Shown: positions 33,264-43,445, numbered from the stretch's first letter. The stretch: 64,000 nucleotides of DNA from Betaproteobacteria bacterium (GCA_016861105.1 BOKS01000014.1:62001-126000); one strand, 5' to 3'. Notes: a model not told the origin generated them from the sequence alone. Numbers and translations: made by a program.

Positions 33264-33427
33264 AAACGAGGGTCAGACTCGAATTCCAGAAACGAGGGTC
33301 AAGTAGCGAGGGTCAGACTCGAATTTCAATCCGACCCGTGCGTCCGCGTCGCCCGGCGAGAAATTCGAGTCTGACCCTCGTTTCCCTCGTCGGGAAATGC
33401 GAGTCTGACCCTCGTTTCTTCTCGTTT
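33264..33427. repeat. Cluster of direct and inverted GAGGGTCAGACTCGAATT repeats
   Basis: Two plus-oriented copies of AACGAGGGTCAGACTCGAAT type start at 33264 and about 33306, with a truncated copy AAACGAGGGTC between them (33290-33300). After an unrelated spacer of about 30 bp come two inverted copies (33359-33384 and 33395-33417), each reading GAGTCTGACCCTCGTTT, and a last fragment at 33419-33427. Each unit contains GAGGGTCAGACTC, an imperfect palindrome, and the array can fold into a large cruciform. It lies between convergent genes, the usual place for REP/BIME-type elements. No transposase is present here. Confidence 0.8.
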
Positions 33428-33460
33428 CTTCCCGTTCTCCGAATTCGAAGGTGCGGCGGA

Positions 33461-34228
33461 TCACTGACGCCGGAAGACGAGGTCGTACACGCCGTGGCCC
33501 AGCTTCACGCCGCGCTGCTCGAACTTCGTGAGCGGCCGCCACGGCGGGCGCGGCGCATAGCCGGCGGCGGTGTTGGCGAGCAGCGGTTCCGCGGCCAGCG
33601 TCGCGAGCATCTGCTGGGCGTAGTCCTCCCAGTCCGTGGCCGCGTGCAGGTAGCCGCCGGCGGCCAGCCGCCGCGCGAGCGCGTGCACGAAGGCGGGCGA
33701 CAACAGCCGGCGCTTGTGGTGGCGCTTCTTCGGCCACGGGTCCGGGAAGTAGACGTGGATGCCCGCGAGCGATCCCTCGGGGATCATGGCGTCGACGACC
33801 TCGACCGCGTCGTGACGCACGATGCGCACGTTGGCGAGCCCTGTCGCTTCGATGCGCCGGAGCAGCGCGCCGACGCCGGGTGCGTGCACCTCGACGGCGA
33901 GGAAGTCGCGCTGCGGCTGCGCCGCCGCGATCGCGGCGGTCGTCTCGCCCATGCCGAAGCCGATCTCGAGGACGACCTCGGCGCGGCGACCGAACAGGCG
34001 CGCGAAGTCGAGCGGGGCCGGCGCGTACGGAACGCCGTAGCGCGGCAGCAGTTCGTCGAGGGCGCGGTGCTGCGCCGGCGACATGCGGCCCTGGCGCAGC
34101 ACGAAGCTGCGCACCGGGCGCAGCGGGTGCGTGTCGCCGCTCGCGGCGTCGCCGGCGGGGGACCCTCGCGCGCGCCGCGTCCCGCGCTTCGGCGCGTCCT
34201 CGCCCTCGGGGCCGCCGTTCGTGTTCAC
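33461..34228 (-). CDS. trmB: tRNA (guanine-46-N7)-methyltransferase
   Basis: Methylates G46 in the variable loop of tRNAs using S-adenosylmethionine. The 255-residue protein shows [20 protein letters not shown], the SAM motif [32 protein letters not shown], and the diagnostic [19 protein letters not shown] and [12 protein letters not shown]. The start is uncertain: GTG 34228 ([10 protein letters not shown]) is used; a TTG at 34255 would add nine residues. The first ~45 residues are poorly conserved in the family. Confidence 0.92.
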   Translation of the reverse strand: MNTNGGPEGEDAPKRGTRRARGSPAGDAASGDTHPLRPVRSFVLRQGRMSPAQHRALDELLPRYGVPYAPAPLDFARLFGRRAEVVLEIGFGMGETTAAIAAAQPQRDFLAVEVHAPGVGALLRRIEATGLANVRIVRHDAVEVVDAMIPEGSLAGIHVYFPDPWPKKRHHKRRLLSPAFVHALARRLAAGGYLHAATDWEDYAQQMLATLAAEPLLANTAAGYAPRPPWRPLTKFEQRGVKLGHGVYDLVFRRQ

Positions 34229-34286
34229 TGGACGGCTCGCGCGCAGCGCCTTCAAGGTGGTTCGCCGCGGAGGCGGCCCGTGCGGC

Positions 34287-34943
34287 TCACGGCGCGCCGC
34301 GACGGATCCACCCCGGCTCGCCGAGCCTGCGCTCCAGCGTGCGCGACGCCGTCGCCCCGGCCGGCGTGTAGTCGACGACGAGCGTGTCCGCGTCCTTCCA
34401 GCGCACGCCGGCGTCGCTCCAGGCCTCGGCGGGCCGCCACTCCGCCTCGCGCTGCACGCCGTCGCGCGAGGCGCGCCAGACGGCCAGCACGTTCTCGCAG
34501 CGCGTCGCGCAGAAGTCGGCGGTGGCGAAGCGCCGGCGGTCGGGCGAGAGCACCGGGTCGGCCGGCAGCGGCGTGCGACGCCCGCTCGCGCGCTGCAGCA
34601 GGAGGAAGCCCGCGTCGTCGTCGCGCATCGTCCACAGCACGACCGCGTTGAGCTCGCTGATGTAGTCCCACAGCGCGTAGCTCGTGCCGCCCGACAGCGT
34701 GTCGACGTCCTCGAAGGTGACGGCGCCGGTCGGGAACATGCGCACGCGCAGGACGTTGCCCTCGCGCGTCGCGAGCCCGGGCAGGCGCTTCAGCTGCTGC
34801 GCCTCGACCAGGCGCATGCAGTGCGCGGGACCCTCCGCGTCGTGGCAGAGCTTCGCGATCTCGTCCGCGGGCAGCGGCACGGGCTGCGCCGGCACGGCGA
34901 CGAGCGCCGCCAGCGCCGCGGCGAGGACCTGCAGGAGGCGCAT
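34287..34943 (-). CDS. Exported protein of unknown function
   Basis: A 218-residue protein with a signal peptide ([20 protein letters not shown], cleavage likely after AQP or nearby). The mature part has four Cys residues ([29 protein letters not shown]) that could form two disulfides, and a beta-rich pattern with repeated strands ([40 protein letters not shown]). I do not recognise the family. Its ATG touches the thiG stop (TGATG), so it is co-transcribed with thiS-thiG, with no obvious functional tie. Confidence 0.7.
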   Translation of the reverse strand: MRLLQVLAAALAALVAVPAQPVPLPADEIAKLCHDAEGPAHCMRLVEAQQLKRLPGLATREGNVLRVRMFPTGAVTFEDVDTLSGGTSYALWDYISELNAVVLWTMRDDDAGFLLLQRASGRRTPLPADPVLSPDRRRFATADFCATRCENVLAVWRASRDGVQREAEWRPAEAWSDAGVRWKDADTLVVDYTPAGATASRTLERRLGEPGWIRRGAP

Positions 34944-35761
34944 CAGGCGATCAGGCCCGACGTCGGCGAGGACGGGCTGGCGGCGTAGAGCTTGCGGGGC
35001 ATGCGGCCGGCGAGGAACGCCTCGCGACCCGCCTCGACGGCGAGCCTCATCGCGCGCGCCATCCGCACCGGGGCCTTCGCCAGCGCGATCGCCGTGTTCA
35101 TGAGCACGCCGTCGCAGCCGAGCTCCATCGCGATCGCCGCGTCGGAGGCCGTGCCCACGCCGGCGTCGACGAGCACCGGCACCTTCGCCTGCTCGACGAC
35201 GAGGCGCAGGTTCCACGGGTTGAGGATGCCCATGCCCGACCCGATCAGCGACGCCAGCGGCATGATCGCGCAGCAGCCGATCGCCTCGAGCTCGCGCGCC
35301 ACGATGGGATCGTCGGAGGTGTAGACCATCACGTCGAAGCCGTCGGCGACGAGCACCTCGGCGGCCTTCAGCGTCTGGCGCACGTCGGGGAACAGCGTGT
35401 CCTTGTCGCCCAGCACCTCGAGCTTGACCAGCCGGTGGCCGTCGAGCAGTTCGCGCGCGAGCCGCAGCGTGCGCACCGCGTCGTCCGCGGTGTAGCAGCC
35501 CGCGGTATTCGGCAGGTAGGTGAACTCGGACGGCGGCAGCGCGTCGAGCAGCGACGGCGCGTTCGCGTCCTGCCCGATGTTCGTGCGGCGGATGGCGACG
35601 GTGACGATCTCGGCGCCGCTCGCGACGACGGCGTCGCGCGTCTCCCCGAAGTCGCGGTACTTGCCCGTGCCCACGAGCAGCCGCGAGCGGTAGCGGCGTC
35701 CGGCGACGACCAGCGCGTCGTCCGGCGCAGCCACGGTGGAGGGGTGGTGCGGGGCGTTCAT
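34943..35761 (-). CDS. thiG: Thiazole synthase
   Basis: Forms the thiazole phosphate of thiamine from deoxyxylulose 5-phosphate, dehydroglycine and ThiS thiocarboxylate. 272 residues with [64 protein letters not shown] (catalytic Lys) and [20 protein letters not shown]. thiS lies 29 bases upstream, giving the usual thiSG pair. Other thi genes are not in the window. Confidence 0.95.
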   Translation of the reverse strand: MNAPHHPSTVAAPDDALVVAGRRYRSRLLVGTGKYRDFGETRDAVVASGAEIVTVAIRRTNIGQDANAPSLLDALPPSEFTYLPNTAGCYTADDAVRTLRLARELLDGHRLVKLEVLGDKDTLFPDVRQTLKAAEVLVADGFDVMVYTSDDPIVARELEAIGCCAIMPLASLIGSGMGILNPWNLRLVVEQAKVPVLVDAGVGTASDAAIAMELGCDGVLMNTAIALAKAPVRMARAMRLAVEAGREAFLAGRMPRKLYAASPSSPTSGLIA

Positions 35762-35790
35762 GCCACGATTCTACGCCCGCGCCGGTCGGG

Positions 35791-35994
35791 CTACCCGCCG
35801 CCGACGGCGCCGACGATCTCGACGCGGTCGCCGTCGGCGAGCGGCGTCTGCGCATGGCGGCTTCGCGGGACCACGGCGCCGTTCACCTCGACCGCGATGC
35901 GCTTGCCCTCGAGGCCGAGGTCGCGCACCAGGGCGGCGAGCGTCGCCGGGCGCGGCGGCGGGCGCGGCGTTCCGTTGACGACGATCTGCGGCAT
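35791..35994 (-). CDS. thiS: Sulfur carrier protein ThiS
   Basis: A 67-residue ubiquitin-fold protein whose C-terminal Gly-Gly is adenylated and thiocarboxylated to donate sulfur to Thi[21 protein letters not shown] begins the fold, with [20 protein letters not shown] in the middle and the tail [10 protein letters not shown] ending in the needed Gly-Gly. The short length fits the family. Confidence 0.92.
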   Translation of the reverse strand: MPQIVVNGTPRPPPRPATLAALVRDLGLEGKRIAVEVNGAVVPRSRHAQTPLADGDRVEIVGAVGGG

Positions 35995-36062
35995 GGCGGG
36001 GTGCCCGAAGGACGCTGCTGCGTGGAGTGTGCCACGCGCGGCGCCGCCCGGCTGCGGCGCCT

Positions 36063-36263
36063 TCACCTCCGGTAGCGGCGCATCGCCTCGTCGAGCAGCG
36101 CCAGCTGCCGCTCGAACCTGCTGCACGCCTTGCAGGCCGCGAGGTGCAGCCGCAGCTTCACGCGTTCCAGCGGCGAAAGCGGGCGCTCGCGCAGCTGCGA
36201 GACGAGCTCGGTCGCCTCGCGGCAGGAGATGAGGTGCGAGATGCGGCGCGCGAGCTTGTTCAT
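36063..36263 (-). CDS. Zinc-finger anti-sigma factor
   Basis: A 66-residue protein, [20 protein letters not shown] ... [20 protein letters not shown], with the HxxxC...HxxxCxxC arrangement of zinc-binding anti-sigma domains (zf-HC2). It lacks a membrane segment, so it would act as a soluble inhibitor. Its ATG overlaps the stop of the sigma-factor gene (ATGA), the standard sigma/anti-sigma arrangement. Soluble factors of this kind often release sigma on thiol oxidation or metal stress; the signal here is inferred only. Confidence 0.82.
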   Translation of the reverse strand: MNKLARRISHLISCREATELVSQLRERPLSPLERVKLRLHLAACKACSRFERQLALLDEAMRRYRR

Positions 36264-36838
36264 GGCGTCCTGGAGGCCCCCCCGAACCAGTGCTGCTGCA
36301 GGCACTCGCGCAGCGACATGCGCGCCCGGTAGAGGATCACCCAGAGATTGTTCGGCGTGATCCGCAGTTCCTTACAGATCTCCTCGCTGTCGAGCTCCAT
36401 CACCTCGCGCATCATGAAGACCCTGCCGGTGTTGGGGGGAAGCTTCTCCAGGCAGAAGTTCATCACGTCGAAGAACTCCTGCCGCGCGAGCGCCGCCTCG
36501 GGATCGCCCCAGTCGGAGGGCTTGTCCTGCCAACCGCCGGACTCCTTGAACAGGCCGTCGAAGTCGTCGAGGTCCATCTCCTCGGGCAGCGCGGACTCGA
36601 AGACCGGGTCCTTCTGCCGGCGGCGGATCGCGTCGACGATCTTGTGCTTGAGGATGCCGGTCAGCCACGTGCGCAGCGTCGAGCGCGCCGTGAAGCCCTC
36701 GCGGCCGGCGAACGCCGCGACGATGGTCTCCTGCACGACCTCCTCCGCGGCGTCGCGGTCGCGCAGCTGCAGCACGGCGACGCGCGTCAGGTAGCCGCGC
36801 TGCGCCTCGAGCTGGGCAGCGAAGACGTTCGCATCCAT
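36260..36838 (-). CDS. ECF-type RNA polymerase sigma factor
   Basis: A 192-residue extracytoplasmic-function sigma factor. Region 2 is seen in [20 protein letters not shown] and [20 protein letters not shown], and region 4 in [20 protein letters not shown] with [20 protein letters not shown] as the helix-turn-helix. About 45 residues of acidic linker ([17 protein letters not shown]) separate them, somewhat long for the class. Directs transcription of a small regulon, most likely including its own gene; the partner zinc-finger protein follows immediately. Confidence 0.9.
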   Translation of the reverse strand: MDANVFAAQLEAQRGYLTRVAVLQLRDRDAAEEVVQETIVAAFAGREGFTARSTLRTWLTGILKHKIVDAIRRRQKDPVFESALPEEMDLDDFDGLFKESGGWQDKPSDWGDPEAALARQEFFDVMNFCLEKLPPNTGRVFMMREVMELDSEEICKELRITPNNLWVILYRARMSLRECLQQHWFGGASRTP

Positions 36839-36927
36839 CGGCGCCGAGCCCCTCCGCGGCGGTGCGAGACCGGCGATGGTAGTCGCATTCGGCGCGCCCG
36901 GGTAGGGGGCGGCCACCCCCCGGCAGG

Positions 36928-38937
36928 TCAGCGGCCGAGCCCCTTCAGCTGCTCGCGCGCCTCGTCGCCCGACTCGTAGATGTGCGGCGCCACGCCGCGG
37001 CGCGCCAGCGCGTCGCCGAGCTTGACGCGCAGGAAGGCCGAGGTCGTGTAGCGCGTCACGCCCCAGTAGTAGCGGTCGACGAGGTCCTTGACCATCGCGC
37101 TCCACGCGTCGAGCACGTCCGGCTCGATCTCGAAGCGCTCGTAGTTGACGATCGCGTAGACGCGCTTGCCCAGTGGCGCCACGCGCCGCTCGACCTCGGC
37201 GCGGATCGCCTCGACGTCCTCGGGCGTGCGCACGCGCAGCCGCTCGAAGTTGATGAACAGCGTGTCGAGCTCCGCGTCGTAGGAGAAGCGCCGCTCCATC
37301 GGGATCGCCAGCATGCGCTCGCGCAGGCCCATCGGCTCGTCGCGGAAGATCGCGGCATCCATCGGGCGCGGCGTCCCGCGGATCACCGGGCGGAAGTCCA
37401 TCTGCGCGAGCACGTCGCGCTCGAGGTCGATGCCCGGGGCGATCTCGACGAGCTCGAGACCCGCGTCGGCGAGCGCGAACACGGCGCGCTCGGTGACGTA
37501 GAGGACCGGCTGGCGGCGCCGGCGCGCGTACGCGCCCGAGAACGTGCGGTGCTCGACCTCGTGCACGAACTTGCGCGACCGGCCCTCCAGCAGCACGCCG
37601 AGCCGCCCCGCCTTCGCCTCGACGACGAGCTTGCCCGCGGTGAACGTGCCGACGAACACCACGTGCTTCGCGTTCTGCGAGATGTTGATGAAGCCGCCGG
37701 CGCCGGCGAGCCGCGGGCCGAACTTCGACACGTTGAGATTGCCCTCGCGGTCCGCCTGCGCGAGCCCGAGGAAGGCGACGTCGAGTCCGCCGCCGTCGTA
37801 GAAGTCGAACTGGTAGGGCTGGTCGATGATCGCCTGCGTGTTCGTCGCCGCCCCGAAGTCGAGCCCGCCGGCGGGGATGCCGCCGACCACGCCCGGCTCG
37901 GCGGTGAGCGTGAGGAGGTCGATCACCTGCTCCTCGGCGGCCACGCTCGCCACGCCCTCGGGCATGCCGATGCCGAGGTTGACGACCATGTTGGCCCGGA
38001 GCTCCAGCGCGGCGCGGCGGGCGATGACCTTGCGCTCCGACATCGCCATCGGCGCGATCGACGAGGCGGGCACGCGGATCTCGCCGGCGAACGCCGCGCT
38101 GTAGGGCTGCGCGAAGGTCTGCATGTGGTACTCGGGCTTCTCGGCGACCACCACGCAGTCGACGAGCACGCCGGGGATCTTCACCTGCCGCGGGTTGAGC
38201 GAGTGGCGATCCGCGAGCCGCTCGACCTGCGCGATCACGATGCCGCCGGAGTTGCGCGCCGCCATCGCGATCGCGAGGCTCTCGAGCGTGAGCGCCTCGC
38301 GCTCCATCGTCACGTTGCCGTCGGGATCGGCGGTCGTGCCGCGCACGATGCCGACGTCGATCGGGAACGCCCGGTAGAAGAGGTACTCCTCGCCGTCGAT
38401 CGTCATCAGCGCGACGAGGTCCTCGTGCGTCGCCGGGTTGATGCGCCCGCCGCCGTGGCGCGGGTCGACGAACGTGCCCAGCCCCACGCGCGTCAGGTGG
38501 CCGGGCTTGCCCGCGGCGATGTCGCGGTAGAGGTGCGTGATCACGCCCTGCGGCAGGTTGTAGGCCTCGATCTCGCCGGCGACCGCCAGCGCCTGCAGCT
38601 TGGGCACCAGCCCCCAGTGGCCGCCGACGACGCGCCGCACCAGCCCGCGGTGGCCGAGGTGGTTGAGGCCGCGCTCGCGGCCGTCGCCCTGGCCGGCGGC
38701 ATAGACGAGCGTGAGGCCGCGCGGCGACCCCAGGCCCTGCGGATCGTCCTTCGCCGCGGCCAGCCAGCGCTCCTCGAGCGCGACCGCGATGTTCTCGGCG
38801 AAGCCGATGCCGACGAAGCCGCTCGTGGCGAGCGTGTCGCCGTCGCGGATCAGCGCGACCGCCTCGCGCGCGGTGACGACCTTGCCGTGCTCGAAGGTGT
38901 GCAGCGCCTCGAGCAGGCGTTCACGATCCTGGCGCAT
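36928..38937 (-). CDS. Fused-subunit acyl-CoA:carboxylate CoA-transferase
   Basis: A 669-residue CoA-transferase in which alpha and beta subunits are joined. The alpha half has [20 protein letters not shown] and the GxGxxG-like region; the beta half has [17 protein letters not shown] and the catalytic Glu347 in [20 protein letters not shown]. After ~540 residues a further ~130-residue domain ([39 protein letters not shown]) follows, typical of the larger propionate/acetyl-CoA-type group. GGGGGAGG gives a strong ribosome site. It may activate acetate, propionate or a 3-oxoacid; the acid cannot be chosen from sequence. An FNR-like box lies about 100 bp upstream. Confidence 0.87.
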   Translation of the reverse strand: MRQDRERLLEALHTFEHGKVVTAREAVALIRDGDTLATSGFVGIGFAENIAVALEERWLAAAKDDPQGLGSPRGLTLVYAAGQGDGRERGLNHLGHRGLVRRVVGGHWGLVPKLQALAVAGEIEAYNLPQGVITHLYRDIAAGKPGHLTRVGLGTFVDPRHGGGRINPATHEDLVALMTIDGEEYLFYRAFPIDVGIVRGTTADPDGNVTMEREALTLESLAIAMAARNSGGIVIAQVERLADRHSLNPRQVKIPGVLVDCVVVAEKPEYHMQTFAQPYSAAFAGEIRVPASSIAPMAMSERKVIARRAALELRANMVVNLGIGMPEGVASVAAEEQVIDLLTLTAEPGVVGGIPAGGLDFGAATNTQAIIDQPYQFDFYDGGGLDVAFLGLAQADREGNLNVSKFGPRLAGAGGFINISQNAKHVVFVGTFTAGKLVVEAKAGRLGVLLEGRSRKFVHEVEHRTFSGAYARRRRQPVLYVTERAVFALADAGLELVEIAPGIDLERDVLAQMDFRPVIRGTPRPMDAAIFRDEPMGLRERMLAIPMERRFSYDAELDTLFINFERLRVRTPEDVEAIRAEVERRVAPLGKRVYAIVNYERFEIEPDVLDAWSAMVKDLVDRYYWGVTRYTTSAFLRVKLGDALARRGVAPHIYESGDEAREQLKGLGR

Positions 38938-39038
38938 CGATCCTCCCCCCGGGGGTCCGCCCCGCTCCCCGCCGGACACCTCGTATCGTATACGGGCGCG
39001 GAACCGCGGCGGCGGCGCCCCTCGGCGGCGCGCTTGCA

Positions 39039-39052
39039 TTGACCTGCGTCAA
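39039..39052. promoter_or_regulatory. FNR/Anr-like box between CoA-transferase and ATPase genes
   Basis: TTGACCTGCGTCAA is a perfect TTGAC-N4-GTCAA palindrome, matching the FNR consensus TTGAT-N4-ATCAA at 8 of 10 fixed positions. It lies 96 bp before the ATPase start and 102 bp before the divergent CoA-transferase start, so it could serve either or both. Confidence 0.5.
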
Positions 39053-39147
39053 TCCGGCCGCCGCGCGCGCAGGAACTCGCGATCCCGCGCCACGTCAACG
39101 GAAGCGGAGCGGCGGCGCGGAGCGACGCCGCGGGTCATTGCAATCCC

Positions 39148-41664
39148 GTGTCGACGATGCACATGCCGAATCCCGCGAACGCCCCGCGCGGTCTCGCGAC
39201 CGAGGAAGCGCAGCGCCGGCGCGCACGCTTCGGAGCCAATGCATTGCCCGAGCGCCCCCCGACGCCGCTCGCGCAGCGGTTCGTGCAGCAGTTCCGCAGC
39301 CCGCTCATCTACATCCTGCTCTTCGCGCTGGCCGTCGATCTCGGCATCTGGACCTACGAGGGCGCGGCGGGAGTCCCGTTCGAGTCGATCGCCATCGGTC
39401 TCATCCTGCTGCTCAACGCCGGTCTCGGCGTGTACCAGGAGAGCAAGGCGGAGGCGGCGCTCGCGCGCCTCAAGGCGCTCGCCGTCGCGCAGGTCTGGGC
39501 GCTGCGCGACGGCAAGCTCGTGCACCTGCCGAGCGCCGAGCTCGTGCCCGGCGACGTCGTCCGCATCGAGGCGGGAGACCGCGTTCCCGCCGACGGCACG
39601 CTCCGCGACGGGCAGGGCGTCATGGTCGACGAGTCGATCCTCACCGGCGAGTCGGTGCCGGTCGACAAGGAGCCCGGAGCGGAGGCGTTCAGCGGCACCC
39701 TGTTCGTGCGCGGCAAGGCGTACGTGGAGGTGACGCGCACGGGTCCGGCGAGCGCGATGGGGCGCCTCGCGACGATGATCGGCACGATCGCGCTCGAGAA
39801 GACGCCCCTCGAGCGCCGCATGCACGTCTTCGGCGGGCAGATCGCGAAGGCGGTGGCGGTGCTCGGCGTGGTGCTCGTCGCCGGCGGCCTGTTCGTGGAG
39901 GGCGTCGAGCGGCTCGGCCACGTCTTCATCTTCGCGGTCGCGCTCGCCGTCGCCGCCATTCCGGAGGGGCTGCCGGCGGTGCTGACGCTCACGCTCGCGC
40001 TGGGCGTCGAGCGCATGGCGAAGCGCGAGGCCGTCGTGCGGCGCCTGAGCGCGGTCGAGGCCCTCGGCTCGGTGACGGTCATCGCGACCGACAAGACGGG
40101 CACGCTCACCGAGAACCGGATGTTCGTGAAGGCCGTCGACTCGCCCGATCCGGGGCGGGCGCTTCGGGCGATGGTCCTCGCGAACGACGCCGAGGCGGCG
40201 ACCGGGGCCGGCGATCCGCTGGAGGTCGCGCTCCTCGACTACGCGCAGGCGCAAGGGCTCGATCCGGCGGCGCTGGGACGCGAATGTCCGCGCGCGGGCA
40301 GCCGTCCCTTCGACAGCATGTGCAAGTTCATGCGCGCGACCGTGCACGAGGGCGGGCGGCTCGCGAGCTATCTCAAGGGCGCGCCGGAGGAAGTGCTCGC
40401 GCGCTGCCGGCTCGCGCCGGCGGACCGCGAGTTCTGGGAGGCGCGTGCCGAACGCCACGCGGCCGACGGCGCCCGCGTGCTCGCGCTGGCGGCCGGCACC
40501 GGCGAGACCGAGACCGACCTCGATCTGCTCGGCCTGGTGCTCCTCTGGGATCCGCCGCGCCCGGAGGTTCCCGACGCGATCCGCCTGGCGCAGGCCGCCG
40601 GCGTGCGCGTGGTGATGATCACCGGCGATCACCCGGCGACGGCCACGGCCGTGGCCCGAGCCGTCGGCATCGTGCCGACCGGCGTGCTGACCGGCGCCGA
40701 CCTCGAACGGCTGTCCGACGACGCGCTGCGGGCGCAGGTGAGCGCGTGCAACGTGTTCGCGCGGGTGGCCCCCGAGCACAAGCTGCGCCTCGTCGACGCG
40801 CTGAAGCGGGCCGGCGAAGTCGTCGCGGTGACAGGCGACGGCGTCAACGACGCGCCCGCCCTCAAGCGCTCCGACGTCGGTGTCGCGATGGGCCGGCGCG
40901 GCAGCGACGTCGCGAGGGAGGTCGCCGACCTCGTGCTGATGGACGACAACTTCGCCACCATCGTCGCCGCGATCGAGGAAGGGCGCAGCATCTACGAGAA
41001 CATCCAGAAGTTCATCCGCTTCCTGTTCTCGACCAACGTCGCGCTGGTGCTGCTCGTCGTGCTCGGGCTGGGAGCGTCCTGGCTCTTCGGCGTCCACGAC
41101 GTCGGGGGCGGGCTCTTCCTCCCGCTGACCGCGGTCCAGCTCCTGTGGATCAACATCATCGCCGACGGCCCGCCCGCACTCGCGCTCGCGCTCGACCGCA
41201 ATCCCGGCGTGATGTCGCAGCGTCCGCGCAGCCCCGCGTCGCCGCTGCTCGACCGCGTGTCGCTGCGGTTCATCCTCGTGACCGGGTTCGCGAAGGCGAT
41301 CGTGGGCGTGGCGATCCTCCTGCTGCTGCCCCGCTTCGCGTACAGCCCCGAGGAGACGCGAACGGCCGTGTTCCTCTACGAATCGCTGGCCCAGCTCGTG
41401 TTCGCCTACCCCGCCCGGCGCATCGGCGTGCTGCCGCTGCGCAACGCCGCGCTGCACGCGGCGATCGCGCTGGGCGTCGGCCTGCAGCTCCTTGCGATCG
41501 CGGTGCCCACGCTGCGCGACCTCCTCGCGCTCGCGCCGCTCGACGCCGACGCGCTGCTGGTCGTCGCGGCCGGCGTCCTCGCGAGCTGGGGCGTGGCGGA
41601 GGCGATCGGCCGGGTGCGGGGGCCGCGGCACCCGCGGGAACCGCAGCCGGAGGAGAGCCGGTGA
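39148..41664 (+). CDS. P2-type cation-transporting ATPase
   Basis: An 838-residue P-type ion pump. LTGESVPVDK is the actuator motif, IPEGLPAVLTLTLALGVERM the transport helix with the P2-type PEGLP, Asp315 in DKTGTLTE is phosphorylated, KGAPEE marks the nucleotide domain, and GDGVNDAPALKRSDVGVAMG the hinge. Ten helices are expected, with four C-terminal ones after NVALVLLVVLGLGASWLFGV. The N-terminus LATEEAQRRRARFGANALPE is the usual cation-ATPase beginning. Ca2+ or Na+/K+-like transport is most likely for this class. The start may be GTG 39148 or ATG 39157. A universal stress protein gene follows. Confidence 0.88.
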   Translation: MSTMHMPNPANAPRGLATEEAQRRRARFGANALPERPPTPLAQRFVQQFRSPLIYILLFALAVDLGIWTYEGAAGVPFESIAIGLILLLNAGLGVYQESKAEAALARLKALAVAQVWALRDGKLVHLPSAELVPGDVVRIEAGDRVPADGTLRDGQGVMVDESILTGESVPVDKEPGAEAFSGTLFVRGKAYVEVTRTGPASAMGRLATMIGTIALEKTPLERRMHVFGGQIAKAVAVLGVVLVAGGLFVEGVERLGHVFIFAVALAVAAIPEGLPAVLTLTLALGVERMAKREAVVRRLSAVEALGSVTVIATDKTGTLTENRMFVKAVDSPDPGRALRAMVLANDAEAATGAGDPLEVALLDYAQAQGLDPAALGRECPRAGSRPFDSMCKFMRATVHEGGRLASYLKGAPEEVLARCRLAPADREFWEARAERHAADGARVLALAAGTGETETDLDLLGLVLLWDPPRPEVPDAIRLAQAAGVRVVMITGDHPATATAVARAVGIVPTGVLTGADLERLSDDALRAQVSACNVFARVAPEHKLRLVDALKRAGEVVAVTGDGVNDAPALKRSDVGVAMGRRGSDVAREVADLVLMDDNFATIVAAIEEGRSIYENIQKFIRFLFSTNVALVLLVVLGLGASWLFGVHDVGGGLFLPLTAVQLLWINIIADGPPALALALDRNPGVMSQRPRSPASPLLDRVSLRFILVTGFAKAIVGVAILLLLPRFAYSPEETRTAVFLYESLAQLVFAYPARRIGVLPLRNAALHAAIALGVGLQLLAIAVPTLRDLLALAPLDADALLVVAAGVLASWGVAEAIGRVRGPRHPREPQPEESR

Positions 41665-41710
41665 CGGTGGCCACCGGCGGCGTGCCCTCGCGCGCTCATC
41701 GGGGAACGCC

Positions 41711-42133
41711 GTGAAGATCCTGCTGGCGGTCGACGGCTCGAGCGGCTCGCTCAGCGCCGCGCGGCACGTCGCGCGGCTGTCGCGCGAAGGCCTGGCGGCG
41801 GAGGTGATCGTCGTCCACGTCCAGGCGCCGCTCCTCGTCGTCGAACTGCTGCTGTCTCCCGACGAGGAGAAGCTTTCGCGCCTGACGCAGGAGAAGGGCC
41901 GCCGGGCGGTCGAGCCGGCCTGCGCCGTGCTGCGCGATGCGGGCGTACCGCACCGGGTCGAGATCGCGTCCGGCGAGCCGGCGCCGCGCATCCTCGAGCT
42001 TGCGGCGGAAACCGGTGCCGACCTGATCGTCGTCGGCGCGCGAGGGCTCGGCGCCGTGAAGGGCCTGCTGCTCGGCTCGGTGTCCGGCGCCGTGATGCAG
42101 CTCGCCCCGGTGCCCGTGACGGTGGCGAAGTAG
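41711..42133 (+). CDS. Universal stress protein UspA family
   Basis: A 140-residue UspA domain: VKILLAVDGSSGSLSAARHV at the start and the nucleotide-binding tail GADLIVVGARGLGAVKGLLL GSVSGAVMQLAPVPVTV (Gx2Gx9GS pattern). GTG start. It lies 46 bases after the P-type ATPase gene and is probably in its operon; such pairing of a P2-type ATPase with Usp proteins, controlled by FNR-type regulators, is a pattern known from low-oxygen and nitrate-respiring proteobacteria. Confidence 0.9.
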   Translation: MKILLAVDGSSGSLSAARHVARLSREGLAAEVIVVHVQAPLLVVELLLSPDEEKLSRLTQEKGRRAVEPACAVLRDAGVPHRVEIASGEPAPRILELAAETGADLIVVGARGLGAVKGLLLGSVSGAVMQLAPVPVTVAK

Positions 42134-42174
42134 GTGACTGCGGTGGTCCAGACCGGGCGGGCGCGCCGCCGCCG

Positions 42175-42390
42175 TCAACGCGGTGTCGGGTTCGCGTCGC
42201 CGGCGCGCCGGCGGTTCGGGCAATCGTCGCAGGAGAGCTTGCGCCCGTCGCGACCGACGAGCGGCGGACCTCCGCAGGAGCCGCGCAGGCACGGGCGCTT
42301 GAAGATCACGCCGACCGCCATCGCGACCACCGCCAGACCCACGAGTGCGACCACGGCCCCGAGCACCGGCAGCAGCGTGCCTGCGTCCAT
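42175..42390 (-). CDS. nqrM: Na+-NQR maturation protein NqrM
   Basis: A 71-residue protein with one membrane helix (LLPVLGAVVALVGLAVVAMA) and then GVIFKRPCLRGSCGGPPLVG and LSCDDCPNRRRAGD. The four Cys with the RGSCGG and C.DC spacing identify NqrM (DUF539), which delivers iron to the Cys site between NqrD and NqrE during pump assembly. It is last in the nqr operon, five bases after apbE. Confidence 0.88.
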   Translation of the reverse strand: MDAGTLLPVLGAVVALVGLAVVAMAVGVIFKRPCLRGSCGGPPLVGRDGRKLSCDDCPNRRRAGDANPTPR

Positions 42391-42395
42391 GGCGG

Positions 42396-43445
42396 CTACG
42401 CCGCGGGCAGGGCCGGAAGGCGAGCGAACGCCGGCGACGCGAACCCGCGCAGCCCGCCCTGCTCGCGCACGATGAAGTACGCCGCGATGCCGTGCTTCGC
42501 GGCGAACTGCTGCGCGCGCTCCGGCCCCATGACCATCAGCGCCGTCGCCATCGCATCGGCGTAGGCGCAGGCGTCCGCGGCGACGGTGGCGGAGGCGAGC
42601 GCGTGCTCGACCGGCGCGCCGCGCGCCGGATCGATCTCGTGGCAATAGCGGCGGCCGTCGCGCTCGAAGTAGATCCGGTAGTCGCCGGACGTCGCGAGCG
42701 CCAGCCCTGAGAGCGGCACGACCAGGTGCGGCCGCTGCGGGACGGCGTCCGGCTGCTCGATGCCGATGCGCCACGGCGCGCCCTCGGCGTTGACGCCGCG
42801 CGTGCGCACTTCGCCGCCGGCCTCGACCATGTAGCGGTCGCAGCCGGCCGCGTCGAGCGCCTCCGCCGCCCGGTCCACGGCGTAGCCCTTGGCGATCCCG
42901 GCGAGATCGAGCGCGAGCTCCGGATGCCCCTTGCGCGCACTGCGCGTCGCCGCGTCGAGCGCGAGCGCGCGGTGGCCGATGCGCCGCGCGATGGCGTCGC
43001 GCTCGGCATCGTCGACGACGCGGTGGGCGCGGCCCGGTCCGAAGCCCCAGGCGTCGACGGCGGGGGCGATCGTGGCGTCGAAAGCGCCGCCGGTCGCCTC
43101 GGCCACGCGCTGCGCGAGCGCGACGACGGCGAAGGTGTCGGCCGACAGGCCGAACGGCCGCGTCGACGCGTGCCGGTTGAAGCGCGACAGCTCCGAGTCG
43201 GCGAGCCACGACGACATCCGTGCCTCGACGGCCGCCAGCGCCTCGCGCACGGCCTCGTGCGCGCGCTGCACGAGGCGGGACGCGTCGCGGCCGGCCAGCT
43301 TCACGACGTAGCCCGAGCCCATGGCAGGGCCGCGGAACTCGGCCGCGCCGCCGCCGTCGCGCGACGGGCCGCAGGCGGCGAGCAGCGATGCGGCGCCGAC
43401 CGCGGTGACGAAGCGGCGGCGGCGGGGAGAGATCAGCGCATCCAT
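42396..43445 (-). CDS. apbE: FAD:protein FMN transferase
   Basis: Attaches FMN covalently to threonines of NqrB and NqrC. The 349-residue protein begins with a twin-Arg-containing lipoprotein-like signal (PRRRRFVTAVGAASLLAACG), placing it on the periplasmic face. GPAMGSGYVVKL, LSRFNRHAST, GGAFDATIAPAVDAWGFGPG, LDLAGIAKGYAVDRAAE, YMVEAGGEVRTRG and the metal-site AYADAMATALMVMGPERA are ApbE hallmarks. Both target motifs are encoded in the same operon, so target and modifier match. Confidence 0.93.
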   Translation of the reverse strand: MDALISPRRRRFVTAVGAASLLAACGPSRDGGGAAEFRGPAMGSGYVVKLAGRDASRLVQRAHEAVREALAAVEARMSSWLADSELSRFNRHASTRPFGLSADTFAVVALAQRVAEATGGAFDATIAPAVDAWGFGPGRAHRVVDDAERDAIARRIGHRALALDAATRSARKGHPELALDLAGIAKGYAVDRAAEALDAAGCDRYMVEAGGEVRTRGVNAEGAPWRIGIEQPDAVPQRPHLVVPLSGLALATSGDYRIYFERDGRRYCHEIDPARGAPVEHALASATVAADACAYADAMATALMVMGPERAQQFAAKHGIAAYFIVREQGGLRGFASPAFARLPALPAA

